Of a stretch of 6,166 nt of DNA, positions 1 through 5,332 are shown in pieces. Under the pieces are notes generated by a model. The model had not been told where the DNA came from, made no database searches, and saw nothing but the letters and a program-made list of their open reading frames with translations. The DNA is from an uncultured Phycisphaerae bacterium (GTDB lineage Bacteria; Planctomycetota; Phycisphaerae; Sedimentisphaerales; Anaerohalosphaeraceae). Position numbers and translations under genes: made by a program. The stretch lies in contig CALKKA010000139.1 in the NCBI GenBank assembly GCA_937995495.1, positions 1 through 6,166 of the forward strand, written 5' to 3'. Positions within the stretch are counted from its first letter, which is position 1. Each line of letters begins with the position of its first letter.

Positions 1-72
1 GATGTGACGGTCGGTAAAGTCGACAGTGTGGATATTTCCGACGACTTGAAAACCGTTGTGCTGACCCGATGA
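1..72 (+). CDS. 3' tail of an unidentified reading frame (possible MCE/PqiB-like fragment)
   Basis: Frame 1 is open from the window edge and ends at TGA 70-72, giving 23 residues. The visible peptide has the pattern VTVGKVDSVDISDDLKTVVLT. This resembles the GxxVGKVxxIxLxxDxxxVxV strand motif of MCE-domain proteins (MlaD/PqiB, envelope lipid transport), but 23 residues are too few to be sure. If it is MCE, it stops in mid-domain rather than at a natural C-terminus. The stop overlaps the ATG of the next gene (ATGA, 69-72), which would allow translational coupling. The alternative is that this is simply the end of an unrelated upstream operon gene. The family assignment is inference; the open frame and the overlap are seen directly. 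Confidence 0.3.
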   Translation, partial: DVTVGKVDSVDISDDLKTVVLTR

Positions 73-779
73 TGGGATTTCTGGTCTTTGTTCTTTTGGG
101 GGTGGGCATGGCACTGCCCTATGCGGTCCTGATCCTGGTGCCGACATTGCTGAACAAAATACCCCGGCCGGGAACATGGATGGAACAGTTTAAGAAGGCC
201 ATGGGCTTTGCGATGCTGCTGCTTATGCTCAAGCCGCTGTCGGCACTGCCCAAAGACCGCATTCTGGATGTGCTGGGGTATGCGATCGTTCTTGGCTTTG
301 CGGTCTGGATGTGGGGTACATGGGTTACCTTCTCGACACCTAAAAAGAGAAAACAAATTGTTCGCGGTATTGCGCTGCTGATTGCTGTTGTGGCGGGCTT
401 ATACATGCTGCCTGCTAGATCCAGCCTGGTTCAATGGCAATCCTACGACCGGACAGTGATCAACAGTGCTGTTTCCAACGAGCAGCCCGTACTGCTCAAG
501 TTTACGGCCGACTGGTGCAGCAATTGCAAGGTTGTCGACAAAAAGGTTTTTCACAACAAAGCGGTTGTCAAGGCGATCCAAGCTAAAAATGTTCTGGCCG
601 TCAAAGCGGATACAACCCTGAGCAATTACGATGCCTCGGTTGACCTGCAAAAGATATACAACATCCCCGGCACGGTGCCCATCACGATCCTGCACCTGCC
701 TGGAAAAACAGAGCCCGAGCAAATAACCGGTATTTACGATCCCGAAACCCTCCTCAGGCTGCTCGAAAAGCTTGAATAA
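69..779 (+). CDS. dsbD: DsbD-like protein: last membrane helices plus C-terminal thioredoxin domain (N-terminally short)
   Basis: The 236-residue product aligns by eye with only the C-terminal half of DsbD, the inner-membrane protein that passes electrons from cytoplasmic thioredoxin to periplasmic thiol proteins. Residues 3-29 are a hydrophobic helix with the family's GMALPY motif. Then come IPRPGTWMEQFKKAMGF (31-47, typical of the DsbD loop), helices near 45-58, 66-86 and 98-114, and a thioredoxin domain from about 120. The redox pair is WCSNCK (Cys150, Cys153); a probable cis-proline is Pro204. The periplasmic alpha domain and the first membrane helices, including both membrane-embedded cysteines of true DsbD, are absent. 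The frame has a TAA stop at 15-17, so it cannot extend upstream. ATG 69 or 72 are the candidate starts, and no good ribosome-binding site precedes them. It is either a truncated dsbD or a short membrane-anchored thioredoxin. Family sure, completeness doubtful. Confidence 0.8.
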   Translation: MMGFLVFVLLGVGMALPYAVLILVPTLLNKIPRPGTWMEQFKKAMGFAMLLLMLKPLSALPKDRILDVLGYAIVLGFAVWMWGTWVTFSTPKKRKQIVRGIALLIAVVAGLYMLPARSSLVQWQSYDRTVINSAVSNEQPVLLKFTADWCSNCKVVDKKVFHNKAVVKAIQAKNVLAVKADTTLSNYDASVDLQKIYNIPGTVPITILHLPGKTEPEQITGIYDPETLLRLLEKLE

Positions 780-799
780 TCCCTCAGGCTGTGTATACT
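772..799 (+). promoter_or_regulatory. Candidate sigma-70 promoter for a possibly leaderless nth
   Basis: TTGAAT (772-777), a 16-bp spacer and TATACT (794-799) form a good -35/-10 pair overlapping the end of the dsbD-like gene. Counting from the -10, transcription would begin at about 806, which is exactly the A of the nth ATG. That is the geometry of a leaderless mRNA and fits the lack of a Shine-Dalgarno sequence before that ATG. Predicted only. Confidence 0.45.
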
Positions 800-805
800 C
801 CCGAC

Positions 806-1492
806 ATGGCAAAGGCAAAAAAGAAAATCAAAGTCGATCCTGCCGAGGCGAAGGAGCGGCTGTTAAAGATCCTTCCCCTTCTTAAAAAGACCTATCCCGA
901 TGCAAAGATCGCGCTGAACTGGGACACTCCGTGGAATCTGCTGGTGGCGGTCATCCTGTCGGCTCAATGCACCGATGTGCGGGTCAATATCATTACCCAA
1001 GACTTGTTCAAGAAATACAAAAGACCGCAGGATTACCTGAAAGTTTCGTCGGAAGAACTCGAACAGGATATTCGATCGAGTGGTTTTTTTCGCAATAAGG
1101 CCAAGAACATTCGAGGCGCCGCGGAAAAAATCATCAATGACTTTGGCGGTCAAGTGCCCGGCACGATGGAGGAACTGCTGACCCTGCCGGGAGCCGGTCG
1201 CAAAACGGCCAACTGTATTCTCGGCAACGCTTTTGGCATTGGAGGGATTACCTGCGATACGCATGTCATCCGTCTGTCGCGTCGACTGGGGCTTAGCGAA
1301 AAAAGAGATCCTGTCAAACTGGAATTTGATCTGATGGACGTTGTCCCGAAACGAAAATACGGTGGGTGGACGATGTTCTCTCATTACATCATCTTCCATG
1401 GCCGTAACATCTGCAAGGCCCGCAAGCCGGACTGCGAAAACTGCCCGATCGCCAAACACTGTCCCTCGGCGAATAAACCGGATTTGTGGTGA
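806..1492 (+). CDS. nth: Endonuclease III (DNA glycosylase/AP lyase)
   Basis: This is a 228-residue cytoplasmic base-excision-repair enzyme that removes oxidised pyrimidines and cleaves the abasic site by beta-elimination. The helix-hairpin-helix motif LPGAGRKTAN carries the catalytic lysine (Lys133). The CDTHV motif holds the catalytic aspartate (Asp151), 18 residues later as in E. coli Nth (K120/D138). The C-terminus has the complete [4Fe-4S] pattern C-X6-C-X2-C-X5-C (CKARKPDCENCPIAKHC). Length is normal and nothing is missing. The start is chosen at ATG 806 (MAKAKKK...). An in-frame GTG at 791 would add five residues but gives an untypical N-terminus (YTPD) and overlaps the likely -10 box. 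It lies 26 bp after the dsbD-like stop and 74 bp before the LOG gene, all on the same strand. A shared operon is possible, though nth seems to have its own promoter. Confidence 0.96.
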   Translation: MAKAKKKIKVDPAEAKERLLKILPLLKKTYPDAKIALNWDTPWNLLVAVILSAQCTDVRVNIITQDLFKKYKRPQDYLKVSSEELEQDIRSSGFFRNKAKNIRGAAEKIINDFGGQVPGTMEELLTLPGAGRKTANCILGNAFGIGGITCDTHVIRLSRRLGLSEKRDPVKLEFDLMDVVPKRKYGGWTMFSHYIIFHGRNICKARKPDCENCPIAKHCPSANKPDLW

Positions 1493-1566
1493 ACTTCGAT
1501 GCCAAACGCCGAAACAAATTGTATATTTTACTGAAACACTGAACCCGAAGATCGGAGATCGAATCA

Positions 1567-2265
1567 ATGTCAGATTTCAATGTCGCGACGGAAGAAACAT
1601 GGCGCATATTTCGTATCATGGCCGAATTTGTAGAGGGCTTTGAAGAGCTGGCCAATATCGGTCCGGCGGTATCCATCTTTGGTTCGGCTCGTACGGAGCC
1701 GGATGATCCGTGTTATCAACTGGCCGTCGAGACGGCCCGGCAAGTTGGCAAAGCGGGGTTTTCTGTCATTACTGGCGGTGGTGGTGGCATTATGGAAGCC
1801 GCCAATAAAGGCGCTCAGTTGGCAGGCGTCAAAAGCGTCGGCTTGAACATCGAATTGCCCCAGGAGCAGGAACCCAATGAGTTTCAGGATGTTTCACTGC
1901 ACTTTCGTTATTTCTTCTGCCGCAAGGTCATGTTTCTCAAATACGCCCACGGCTTTATTGTCATGCCCGGCGGCTTTGGTACCATGGACGAATTTTTCGA
2001 GTCGCTGGTGCTGATCCAGACACTTAAGCAGGCGCATTTCCCGATCATCTGTATGGATCATAAGTTTTGGGACGGCCTGATTGACTGGGTCAAAGAAGTC
2101 CTGCTCAAGCAACACGGCTACATCTCGCCGGAAGACATGGATGTGTTCAGTGTGGTCGATACGCCCGAAGAAGCGGTTAAGATCATTACCGACTTCCATT
2201 GCAAAAATGGCCGCGGGGGACTCAAACAGCCCTGGGGCATTAAACGCCCGAACTGCGACCAATAA
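1567..2265 (+). CDS. LOG-family (TIGR00730-type) Rossmann-fold phosphoribohydrolase
   Basis: The 232-residue cytoplasmic protein has the LOG signature PGGFGTMDE at 134-142 (Glu142 is the expected catalytic acid), the phosphate-binding loop GGGGGIMEAANKG (70-82) and the conserved Arg-Lys pair at 119-120. Characterised LOG enzymes hydrolyse N6-modified adenosine monophosphates, or AMP, to the free base and ribose 5-phosphate. The exact substrate here cannot be read from sequence. The N-terminal run TWRIFRIMAEFVEGFEEL, followed by GPAVSIFGSAR, is usual for this subgroup and supports ATG 1567. GGAG at 1554-1557, nine bases upstream, is a fair ribosome-binding site. The 74-bp gap after nth contains a TATATT (1522-1527) that could be a -10 box, but no -35 matches it, so co-transcription with nth is equally likely. 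No clear + strand terminator follows. Family certain; cytokinin-related function not implied. Confidence 0.93.
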   Translation: MSDFNVATEETWRIFRIMAEFVEGFEELANIGPAVSIFGSARTEPDDPCYQLAVETARQVGKAGFSVITGGGGGIMEAANKGAQLAGVKSVGLNIELPQEQEPNEFQDVSLHFRYFFCRKVMFLKYAHGFIVMPGGFGTMDEFFESLVLIQTLKQAHFPIICMDHKFWDGLIDWVKEVLLKQHGYISPEDMDVFSVVDTPEEAVKIITDFHCKNGRGGLKQPWGIKRPNCDQ

Positions 2266-2314
2266 AAAACACTCAGAGTCGACGTAAAACAAAGAACCGC
2301 CGCGAACTCTGCGT
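2264..2314 (-). terminator. Probable weak intrinsic terminator of the DUF4174-like gene
   Basis: Read on the - strand, an imperfect stem pairs ACGCAGAGTTCG (2314-2303) with CGACTCTGAGT (2281-2271), with one mismatch, one bulged base and a loop of about 21 bases. It is followed after one base by six T (2269-2264). The U-tract DNA coincides with the stop codon of the convergent LOG gene. On the + strand the hairpin has no following T-run, so it should act mainly for the - strand gene. The long loop and interrupted stem make it weak. Confidence 0.4.
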
Positions 2315-2368
2315 CCACCGCATCAATCTAGCACAATCCCAGGTCAGGTTGCTTCCTTGCTCTCGGTG

Positions 2369-2752
2369 CTAAGCGATCGCTTCAGATTCATAGGTGTGTT
2401 CGTTCTCGACGCGCATAATAACCTCTTCACAGGAAATGCACGACTCCGCACACAACTTGACAGCCGAATCCTTTCCGACCAGCACCACCTTAAATTGCCC
2501 CGGCGAGATATGATACTCCCGTCGAAGTCCGGTGCTGCTTTCGATGCGGATCTCATCGGGACCGATATGTCCACGCTCATCTTCAAAGACCTCTGCAACC
2601 ACAACATCGTGATCTTCCAGGGCAATTTTTCGGTCTGTGAGGGTGTCCATCTGAATCCGGTAGAGCCGTTCATGTGAGGAGGGTGAGAACACATAGAGGA
2701 GCGTGTGCTTGTCGGCTTGCGCCGGATCGAATTGTGATATCCCTATCGTCAT
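2369..2752 (-). CDS. Small DUF4174-like protein with a Cys-rich C-terminus
   Basis: The 127-residue protein contains FKVVLVGKDSAVKL (87-100), which matches the core of DUF4174 (F..vLIGKDGgvKLR). The preceding halves LLYVFSPSSHERLYRIQ and DHDVVVAEVFEDERG fit that family's thioredoxin-like strand order. The function of DUF4174 is unknown, and I do not assign one. The ending departs from what I remember of the family: instead of the IDxMPMR tail it has Cys101, Cys105 and Cys108 (C-X3-C-X2-C). No signal peptide or membrane segment is present, so it should be cytoplasmic. The start is firm: AGGAG at 2763-2759, six bases before ATG. It is transcribed in the same direction as dnaK but lies beyond dnaK's terminator and has its own promoter, so it is probably monocistronic. 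It converges on the LOG gene across 103 bp. Confidence 0.75.
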   Translation of the reverse strand: MTIGISQFDPAQADKHTLLYVFSPSSHERLYRIQMDTLTDRKIALEDHDVVVAEVFEDERGHIGPDEIRIESSTGLRREYHISPGQFKVVLVGKDSAVKLCAESCISCEEVIMRVENEHTYESEAIA

Positions 2753-2784
2753 TCGGTACTCCTATGGAAAAGCTTACAGATATT

Positions 2785-2813
2785 ATTTCATACAAATCTG
2801 CATCGAATGTCAA
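2785..2813 (-). promoter_or_regulatory. Candidate sigma-70 promoter of the DUF4174-like gene
   Basis: On the - strand a consensus TTGACA (2813-2808), a 17-bp spacer and TGAAAT (2790-2785) sit about 25 bases upstream of the gene's AGGAG. An imperfect inverted repeat, TATTTTCG-GA-CGAAATA (2826-2842), lies just upstream of the -35 and could be an operator. A further TATACT at 2854-2849 could serve a second, weaker promoter. Confidence 0.5.
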
Positions 2814-2898
2814 GGTAAAGACCCTTATTTTCGGACGAAATAGAAAAAAGTATAAGATTTATTTTGTCGAGATAAAATGAGTCCAGAACTCGTTGGGT

Positions 2899-2930
2899 AA
2901 AAAAAAGAACCCTGACAAGTCAGGGTTCTT
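2899..2930 (-). terminator. Intrinsic terminator of dnaK
   Basis: Perfect arms AAGAACCCTGAC (2905-2916) and GTCAGGGTTCTT (2919-2930) form an 11-bp stem closed by a four-base loop. On the - strand they are followed by eight T (2906-2899). The hairpin begins 27 bases after the dnaK stop codon, so dnaK should be separated from the DUF4174-like gene downstream. Confidence 0.93.
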
Positions 2931-2957
2931 GGATGTTATGTGGTGTCGGCAGGTTTG

Positions 2958-4898
2958 TTAGTCTTTCGATTCAAACTCCGCGTCGATGACATCGTCGTCA
3001 CCTTTTCTTCGGACTTCACCTTCTTCAGGCGGCGCACCCTGTCCGGTGTCTGCTCCCGGTTGCGTTTCGCCGCCTGCTGCCGCCTGCTGCTTGGCGGCCT
3101 CTTCATACAGGATCTTCCCCAGTTCCTGTGATGCCTCCCCAAGCTGCTCGATATTGCGTTTAATAGCTTCGCCGTCGTCGCCCTTGGCGGCTTCTTTGAG
3201 ATTGTTCAGGGCCGATTCGATGTTTCCCCGGATTTCGCCTGAAACCTTCTCGCCGTGTTCCTTCAGCGTTTTCTCAGTCGAGTAAACCAGTTGATCGGCC
3301 TGATTCTTAAGGTCGACGACTTCGCGGCGTTTCTTGTCCTCTTCAGCGTGAGCTTCGGCATCTTGTGCCATTTTTTCGACTTCATCGTCGCTGAGACCGG
3401 AACTGGCCTGAATCTTGATCGACTGTTCCTTGCCGGTTCCCATGTCCTTAGCGGACACATTCAAAATCCCGTTGGCGTCAATATCGAAGGTCACCTCGAT
3501 CTGCGGAACGCCGCGCGGGGCCGGTGGAATATCCGCCAACTGGAACCGCCCCAGCGTGCGGTTGTCGCGTGCGAACTCCCGCTCGCCCTGCAGGACATGG
3601 ATATCCACGCCGGTCTGGCTGTCTGCCGCCGTCGAGAACACTTCCTTTTTGCTGGCGGGGATCGTCGTATTGCGTTCGATCAGCTTGGTCATGACGCCGC
3701 CGAGGGTTTCGACGCCCAGCGACAGGGGGGTTACATCCAGCAGCAGGATATCTTTAACGCCGGCGTCCCCCGCCAGAACAGCACCTTGGATCGCCGCACC
3801 CATCGCGACCACCTCGTCCGGGTTAATGCTCTTGTTCGGCGCCTTGCCAAAGACTTCTTGTGCGATTTCCTGAACTTTCGGGATACGGGTTGACCCACCC
3901 ACCATCAGGATCTCGGCGATTTCGCTTCTGTCCAGTTTGGCATCAGTAATTGCTTTCAGACACGGTTGTCGCAGCCGTTCCAGCGTGGGTTCGACCAATG
4001 CTTCGAACTTGCTGCGGGTAATGGTCAGGTTCATATGTTTCGGCCCGGAAGCGTCGGCGGTAATAAACGGCAGATTCACCGTACTTTCGACTTGCGTGCT
4101 CAACTCACACTTGGCCTTTTCAGCGGCTTCTTTCAGCCGTTGGTGTGCCATCGGGTCGGTTCGCAGATCGATGCCTTCGGTTTTCTTGAACTCATCGGCC
4201 AGATAGTTAATCAGTAGTTCATCCAGGTCATCTCCGCCCAGGTGGGTGTCGCCATTGGTGCTAAGTACTTCAAAGACATTGTCACCGATATCGAGAATTG
4301 AAATATCAAATGTGCCCCCGCCAAAGTCAAAGACGGCGACTTTTTCATTTTTCTTCTTTTCCAATCCATAGGCCAGCGCTGCGGCGGTCGGTTCGTTGAT
4401 GATACGTTCAACTTTTAAGCCAGCAATCTTGCCAGCGTCTTTGGTGGCCTGCCGTTGTGCATCGTTGAAGTATGCCGGAACGGTGATCACGGCCTGCTCG
4501 ATGGTTTCGCCAAGGTAGTCTTCCGCGGTCTTTTTCAAATCCTGAAGGATCATCGCCGATACTTCCGGCGGGGTGTATTCCTTGTCGTGTACACTGATCT
4601 TGACCAGTTCGTCCGCGCCGCCCGTGATGCCGTAGGGAACGGTCTTTTCTTCGCTGCTGACTTCTTTGTGCCGACGGCCCATAAACCGCTTGACCGAATA
4701 GACGGTGTTTTCCGGGTTGGTCACCTGCTGGTGCTTGGCGGTTTGGCCGACCAGGCGTTCGCCTTTGTCGGTAAAGCCTACCACCGAAGCCGTCAACCGC
4801 GCGCCCGACGCATTGATCAGCACCTTCGGGGCCGACCCTTCCATGACTGCGACGACCGAATTCGTCGTTCCAAGGTCAATTCCAATAATTTTAGCCAT
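2958..4898 (-). CDS. dnaK: Chaperone DnaK (Hsp70)
   Basis: The 646-residue cytoplasmic ATP-dependent chaperone is full length. Its nucleotide-binding domain begins GIDLGTTNS (6-14). Other key residues are Lys70, the NEPTAAALAYG segment (168-178, Glu169), DFGGGTFD (191-198, Thr196) and GGSTRIPKVQ. The interdomain linker DILLLDVTPLSLG (383-395) leads to a substrate-binding domain with HVLQGER (434-440), then a helical lid, an Ala/Gln/Gly-rich stretch (about 601-622) and a charged tail, DDDVIDAEFESKD. Two ATGs are adjacent (4901 and 4898). I choose 4898 because it gives the canonical MAKIIGIDLGTTNS and sits seven bases from AGGAG, against four for 4901. No grpE, dnaJ or hrcA is adjacent, so dnaK appears to be a single-gene unit with its own terminator. 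Upstream there is a sigma-54-type promoter and no CIRCE. Confidence 0.98.
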   Translation of the reverse strand: MAKIIGIDLGTTNSVVAVMEGSAPKVLINASGARLTASVVGFTDKGERLVGQTAKHQQVTNPENTVYSVKRFMGRRHKEVSSEEKTVPYGITGGADELVKISVHDKEYTPPEVSAMILQDLKKTAEDYLGETIEQAVITVPAYFNDAQRQATKDAGKIAGLKVERIINEPTAAALAYGLEKKKNEKVAVFDFGGGTFDISILDIGDNVFEVLSTNGDTHLGGDDLDELLINYLADEFKKTEGIDLRTDPMAHQRLKEAAEKAKCELSTQVESTVNLPFITADASGPKHMNLTITRSKFEALVEPTLERLRQPCLKAITDAKLDRSEIAEILMVGGSTRIPKVQEIAQEVFGKAPNKSINPDEVVAMGAAIQGAVLAGDAGVKDILLLDVTPLSLGVETLGGVMTKLIERNTTIPASKKEVFSTAADSQTGVDIHVLQGEREFARDNRTLGRFQLADIPPAPRGVPQIEVTFDIDANGILNVSAKDMGTGKEQSIKIQASSGLSDDEVEKMAQDAEAHAEEDKKRREVVDLKNQADQLVYSTEKTLKEHGEKVSGEIRGNIESALNNLKEAAKGDDGEAIKRNIEQLGEASQELGKILYEEAAKQQAAAGGETQPGADTGQGAPPEEGEVRRKGDDDVIDAEFESKD

Positions 4899-4905
4899 CA
4901 TTTAA

Positions 4906-4910
4906 CTCCT
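4906..4910 (-). promoter_or_regulatory. dnaK ribosome-binding site that decides the start
   Basis: AGGAG on the - strand lies four bases before ATG 4901 and seven before ATG 4898. The second spacing is the more usual, which favours the MAKIIG start over MMAKIIG. Confidence 0.8.
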
Positions 4911-4967
4911 ATCTATTGTGTTTCATATCGCTTGCTATCTCTGAAAGTTACCTGCATCAACTAATAA

Positions 4968-4983
4968 TGCAATCACTGTGCCA
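4968..4983 (-). promoter_or_regulatory. Sigma-54 (RpoN) -24/-12 promoter upstream of dnaK
   Basis: The - strand reads TGGCACAGTGATTGCA. The established RpoN consensus is TGGCACG-N4-TTGCW, so the only departure is A for G at the seventh base. The GG and GC doublets are exactly ten bases apart. The predicted start, near 4957, gives a dnaK leader of about 59 bases. A TTTAGGAG-type artefact is not involved: the match is independent of the ribosome-binding site. Use of this promoter would require an AAA+ enhancer-binding activator, which is not encoded in the window. Confidence 0.65.
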
Positions 4984-5012
4984 GTAATCGATACATAGCT
5001 GTAACCTCTTTC

Positions 5013-5041
5013 TTTAAAAAAACTTGGGGTTTTACTGTCAA
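5013..5041 (-). promoter_or_regulatory. Alternative sigma-70 promoter for dnaK
   Basis: The - strand carries a consensus TTGACA (5041-5036), a 17-bp spacer and TTTAAA (5018-5013), a 4/6 match to the -10. It would start transcription near 5006 and give a leader of about 110 bases that runs through the sigma-54 site. A second TTGACA (5058-5053) belongs to the neighbouring repeat copy and has only poor -10 partners (TAAAAC at 18 bp). Confidence 0.4.
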
Positions 5042-5060
5042 ACTTGAGGTTATGTCAATA
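5021..5060. repeat. Tandem 20-bp direct repeat upstream of the dnaK promoters
   Basis: AACTTGGGGTTTTACTGTCA (5021-5040) is followed immediately by AACTTGAGGTTATGTCAATA (5041-5060). Both copies share AACTTG-N-GGTT and then GTCAA, with a three-base shift between the two halves. The repeat lies about 64 to 103 bases upstream of the predicted sigma-54 start, a usual place for activator-binding sites. Confidence 0.55.
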
Positions 5061-5124
5061 TGGCAGGAAGCCTCTTTAGTAACACTGATTTTGACAAGCA
5101 TACGATTAAGGGTTCTCTAAATGG

Positions 5125-5135
5125 GTGACAGTCAC
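5125..5135. repeat. Perfect palindrome GTGAC-A-GTCAC
   Basis: An 11-base perfect palindrome with one central base lies just inside the left inverted repeat. It could be a dimeric regulator site or a fragment of a REP-like hairpin. Neither is demonstrable from one copy. Confidence 0.35.
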
Positions 5136-5234
5136 GGTCCTTCAGGGCAAAGATTATTGTTCATCAATCTGCAACTTGTGGGTCAAGAGCAGTTATAGGT
5201 GACTAAAACCACAATATATTGGCATGGAAATAGA

Positions 5235-5263
5235 TTGACATTCGACTTTCAGAGTGGTACTTT
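5235..5263 (+). promoter_or_regulatory. Candidate sigma-70 promoter of the SH3b gene
   Basis: A consensus TTGACA (5235-5240), a 17-bp spacer and TACTTT (5258-5263, keeping the key T, A and final T) predict a start near 5270 and a leader of about 63 bases. The start falls inside the right inverted-repeat arm (5269-5281). Confidence 0.5.
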
Positions 5264-5332
5264 TACGACCATTAGAGAACCTGAAAATCATTGGATGATA
5301 TGAAAACGCCAAATCAAATGGGAGGTAGTACC

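Larger units (their letters stand above)
5111..5281. repeat. 171-bp segment with imperfect terminal inverted repeats (possible MITE-like element)
   Basis: The left end, GGTTCTCTAAATGG (5111-5124), and the reverse complement of the right end, GGTTCTCTAATGG (5281-5269), agree over 13 bases with one single-base gap. Outside these, TGATTTT (5087-5093) and AAAATCA (5284-5290) are also complementary. No transposase and no clear target-site duplication is visible, so a pair of separated regulator half-sites is an alternative. Confidence 0.4.
4902..5332. other. Divergent intergenic control region between dnaK and the SH3b gene
   Basis: These 431 bp contain no convincing protein gene. On the dnaK side they hold the dnaK ribosome-binding site, a sigma-54-type promoter, a sigma-70-type promoter and a 20-bp tandem repeat. 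On the other side there is a segment bounded by inverted repeats, a short palindrome and the promoter and ribosome-binding site of the SH3b gene. A TGCAT-N9-ATGCA inverted repeat (4953-4971) overlaps the -12 element of the sigma-54 promoter. The region is visibly richer in A and T than the flanking genes. Confidence 0.8.

Noticed and set aside
752..791. Direct repeat CCTCAGGCTG at 752-761 and 782-791, flanking the dsbD-like stop
   Set aside because: Ten-base repeats are expected several times in a window this size. The proximity is curious but no mechanism is supported.
1499..1527. Promoter for the LOG gene based on TATATT at 1522
   Set aside because: No hexamer resembling TTGACA lies 15-19 bp upstream and no extended -10 is present. 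It is mentioned only in the gene entry.
863..1567. Long - strand open frame (234 codons) opposite nth
   Set aside because: It is fully antisense to nth, whose catalytic and iron-sulphur motifs are intact. The antisense product has no recognisable domain.
3255..3893. Long + strand open frame (212 codons) and others opposite dnaK
   Set aside because: They lie entirely antisense to an unmistakable full-length dnaK. They arise from its codon bias and have no ribosome-binding sites or recognisable motifs.
4953..4971. TGCAT-N9-ATGCA considered as a CIRCE element for dnaK
   Set aside because: The nine-base spacing matches CIRCE, but the arms (TTAGCACTC/GAGTGCTAA in CIRCE) do not, and only five bases pair.
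5019..5046. CTCAAG...CCCC on the dnaK strand considered as a sigma-32 heat-shock promoter
   Set aside because: The -35 matches CTTGAA at only three of six positions, and the -10 lacks the CCCCAT ending.
5091..5121. TTGACA (5091-5096) with TCTAAA as another + strand promoter
   Set aside because: The spacer would be 19 bp, and the pair at 5235-5263 is better spaced and closer to the gene.
5121..5198. 25-codon open frame (MGDSHGPSGQRLL...) with a weak AAGGG upstream
   Set aside because: It has no hydrophobic or known motif, its start overlaps the inverted-repeat arm and palindrome, and an open frame this short is expected by chance.
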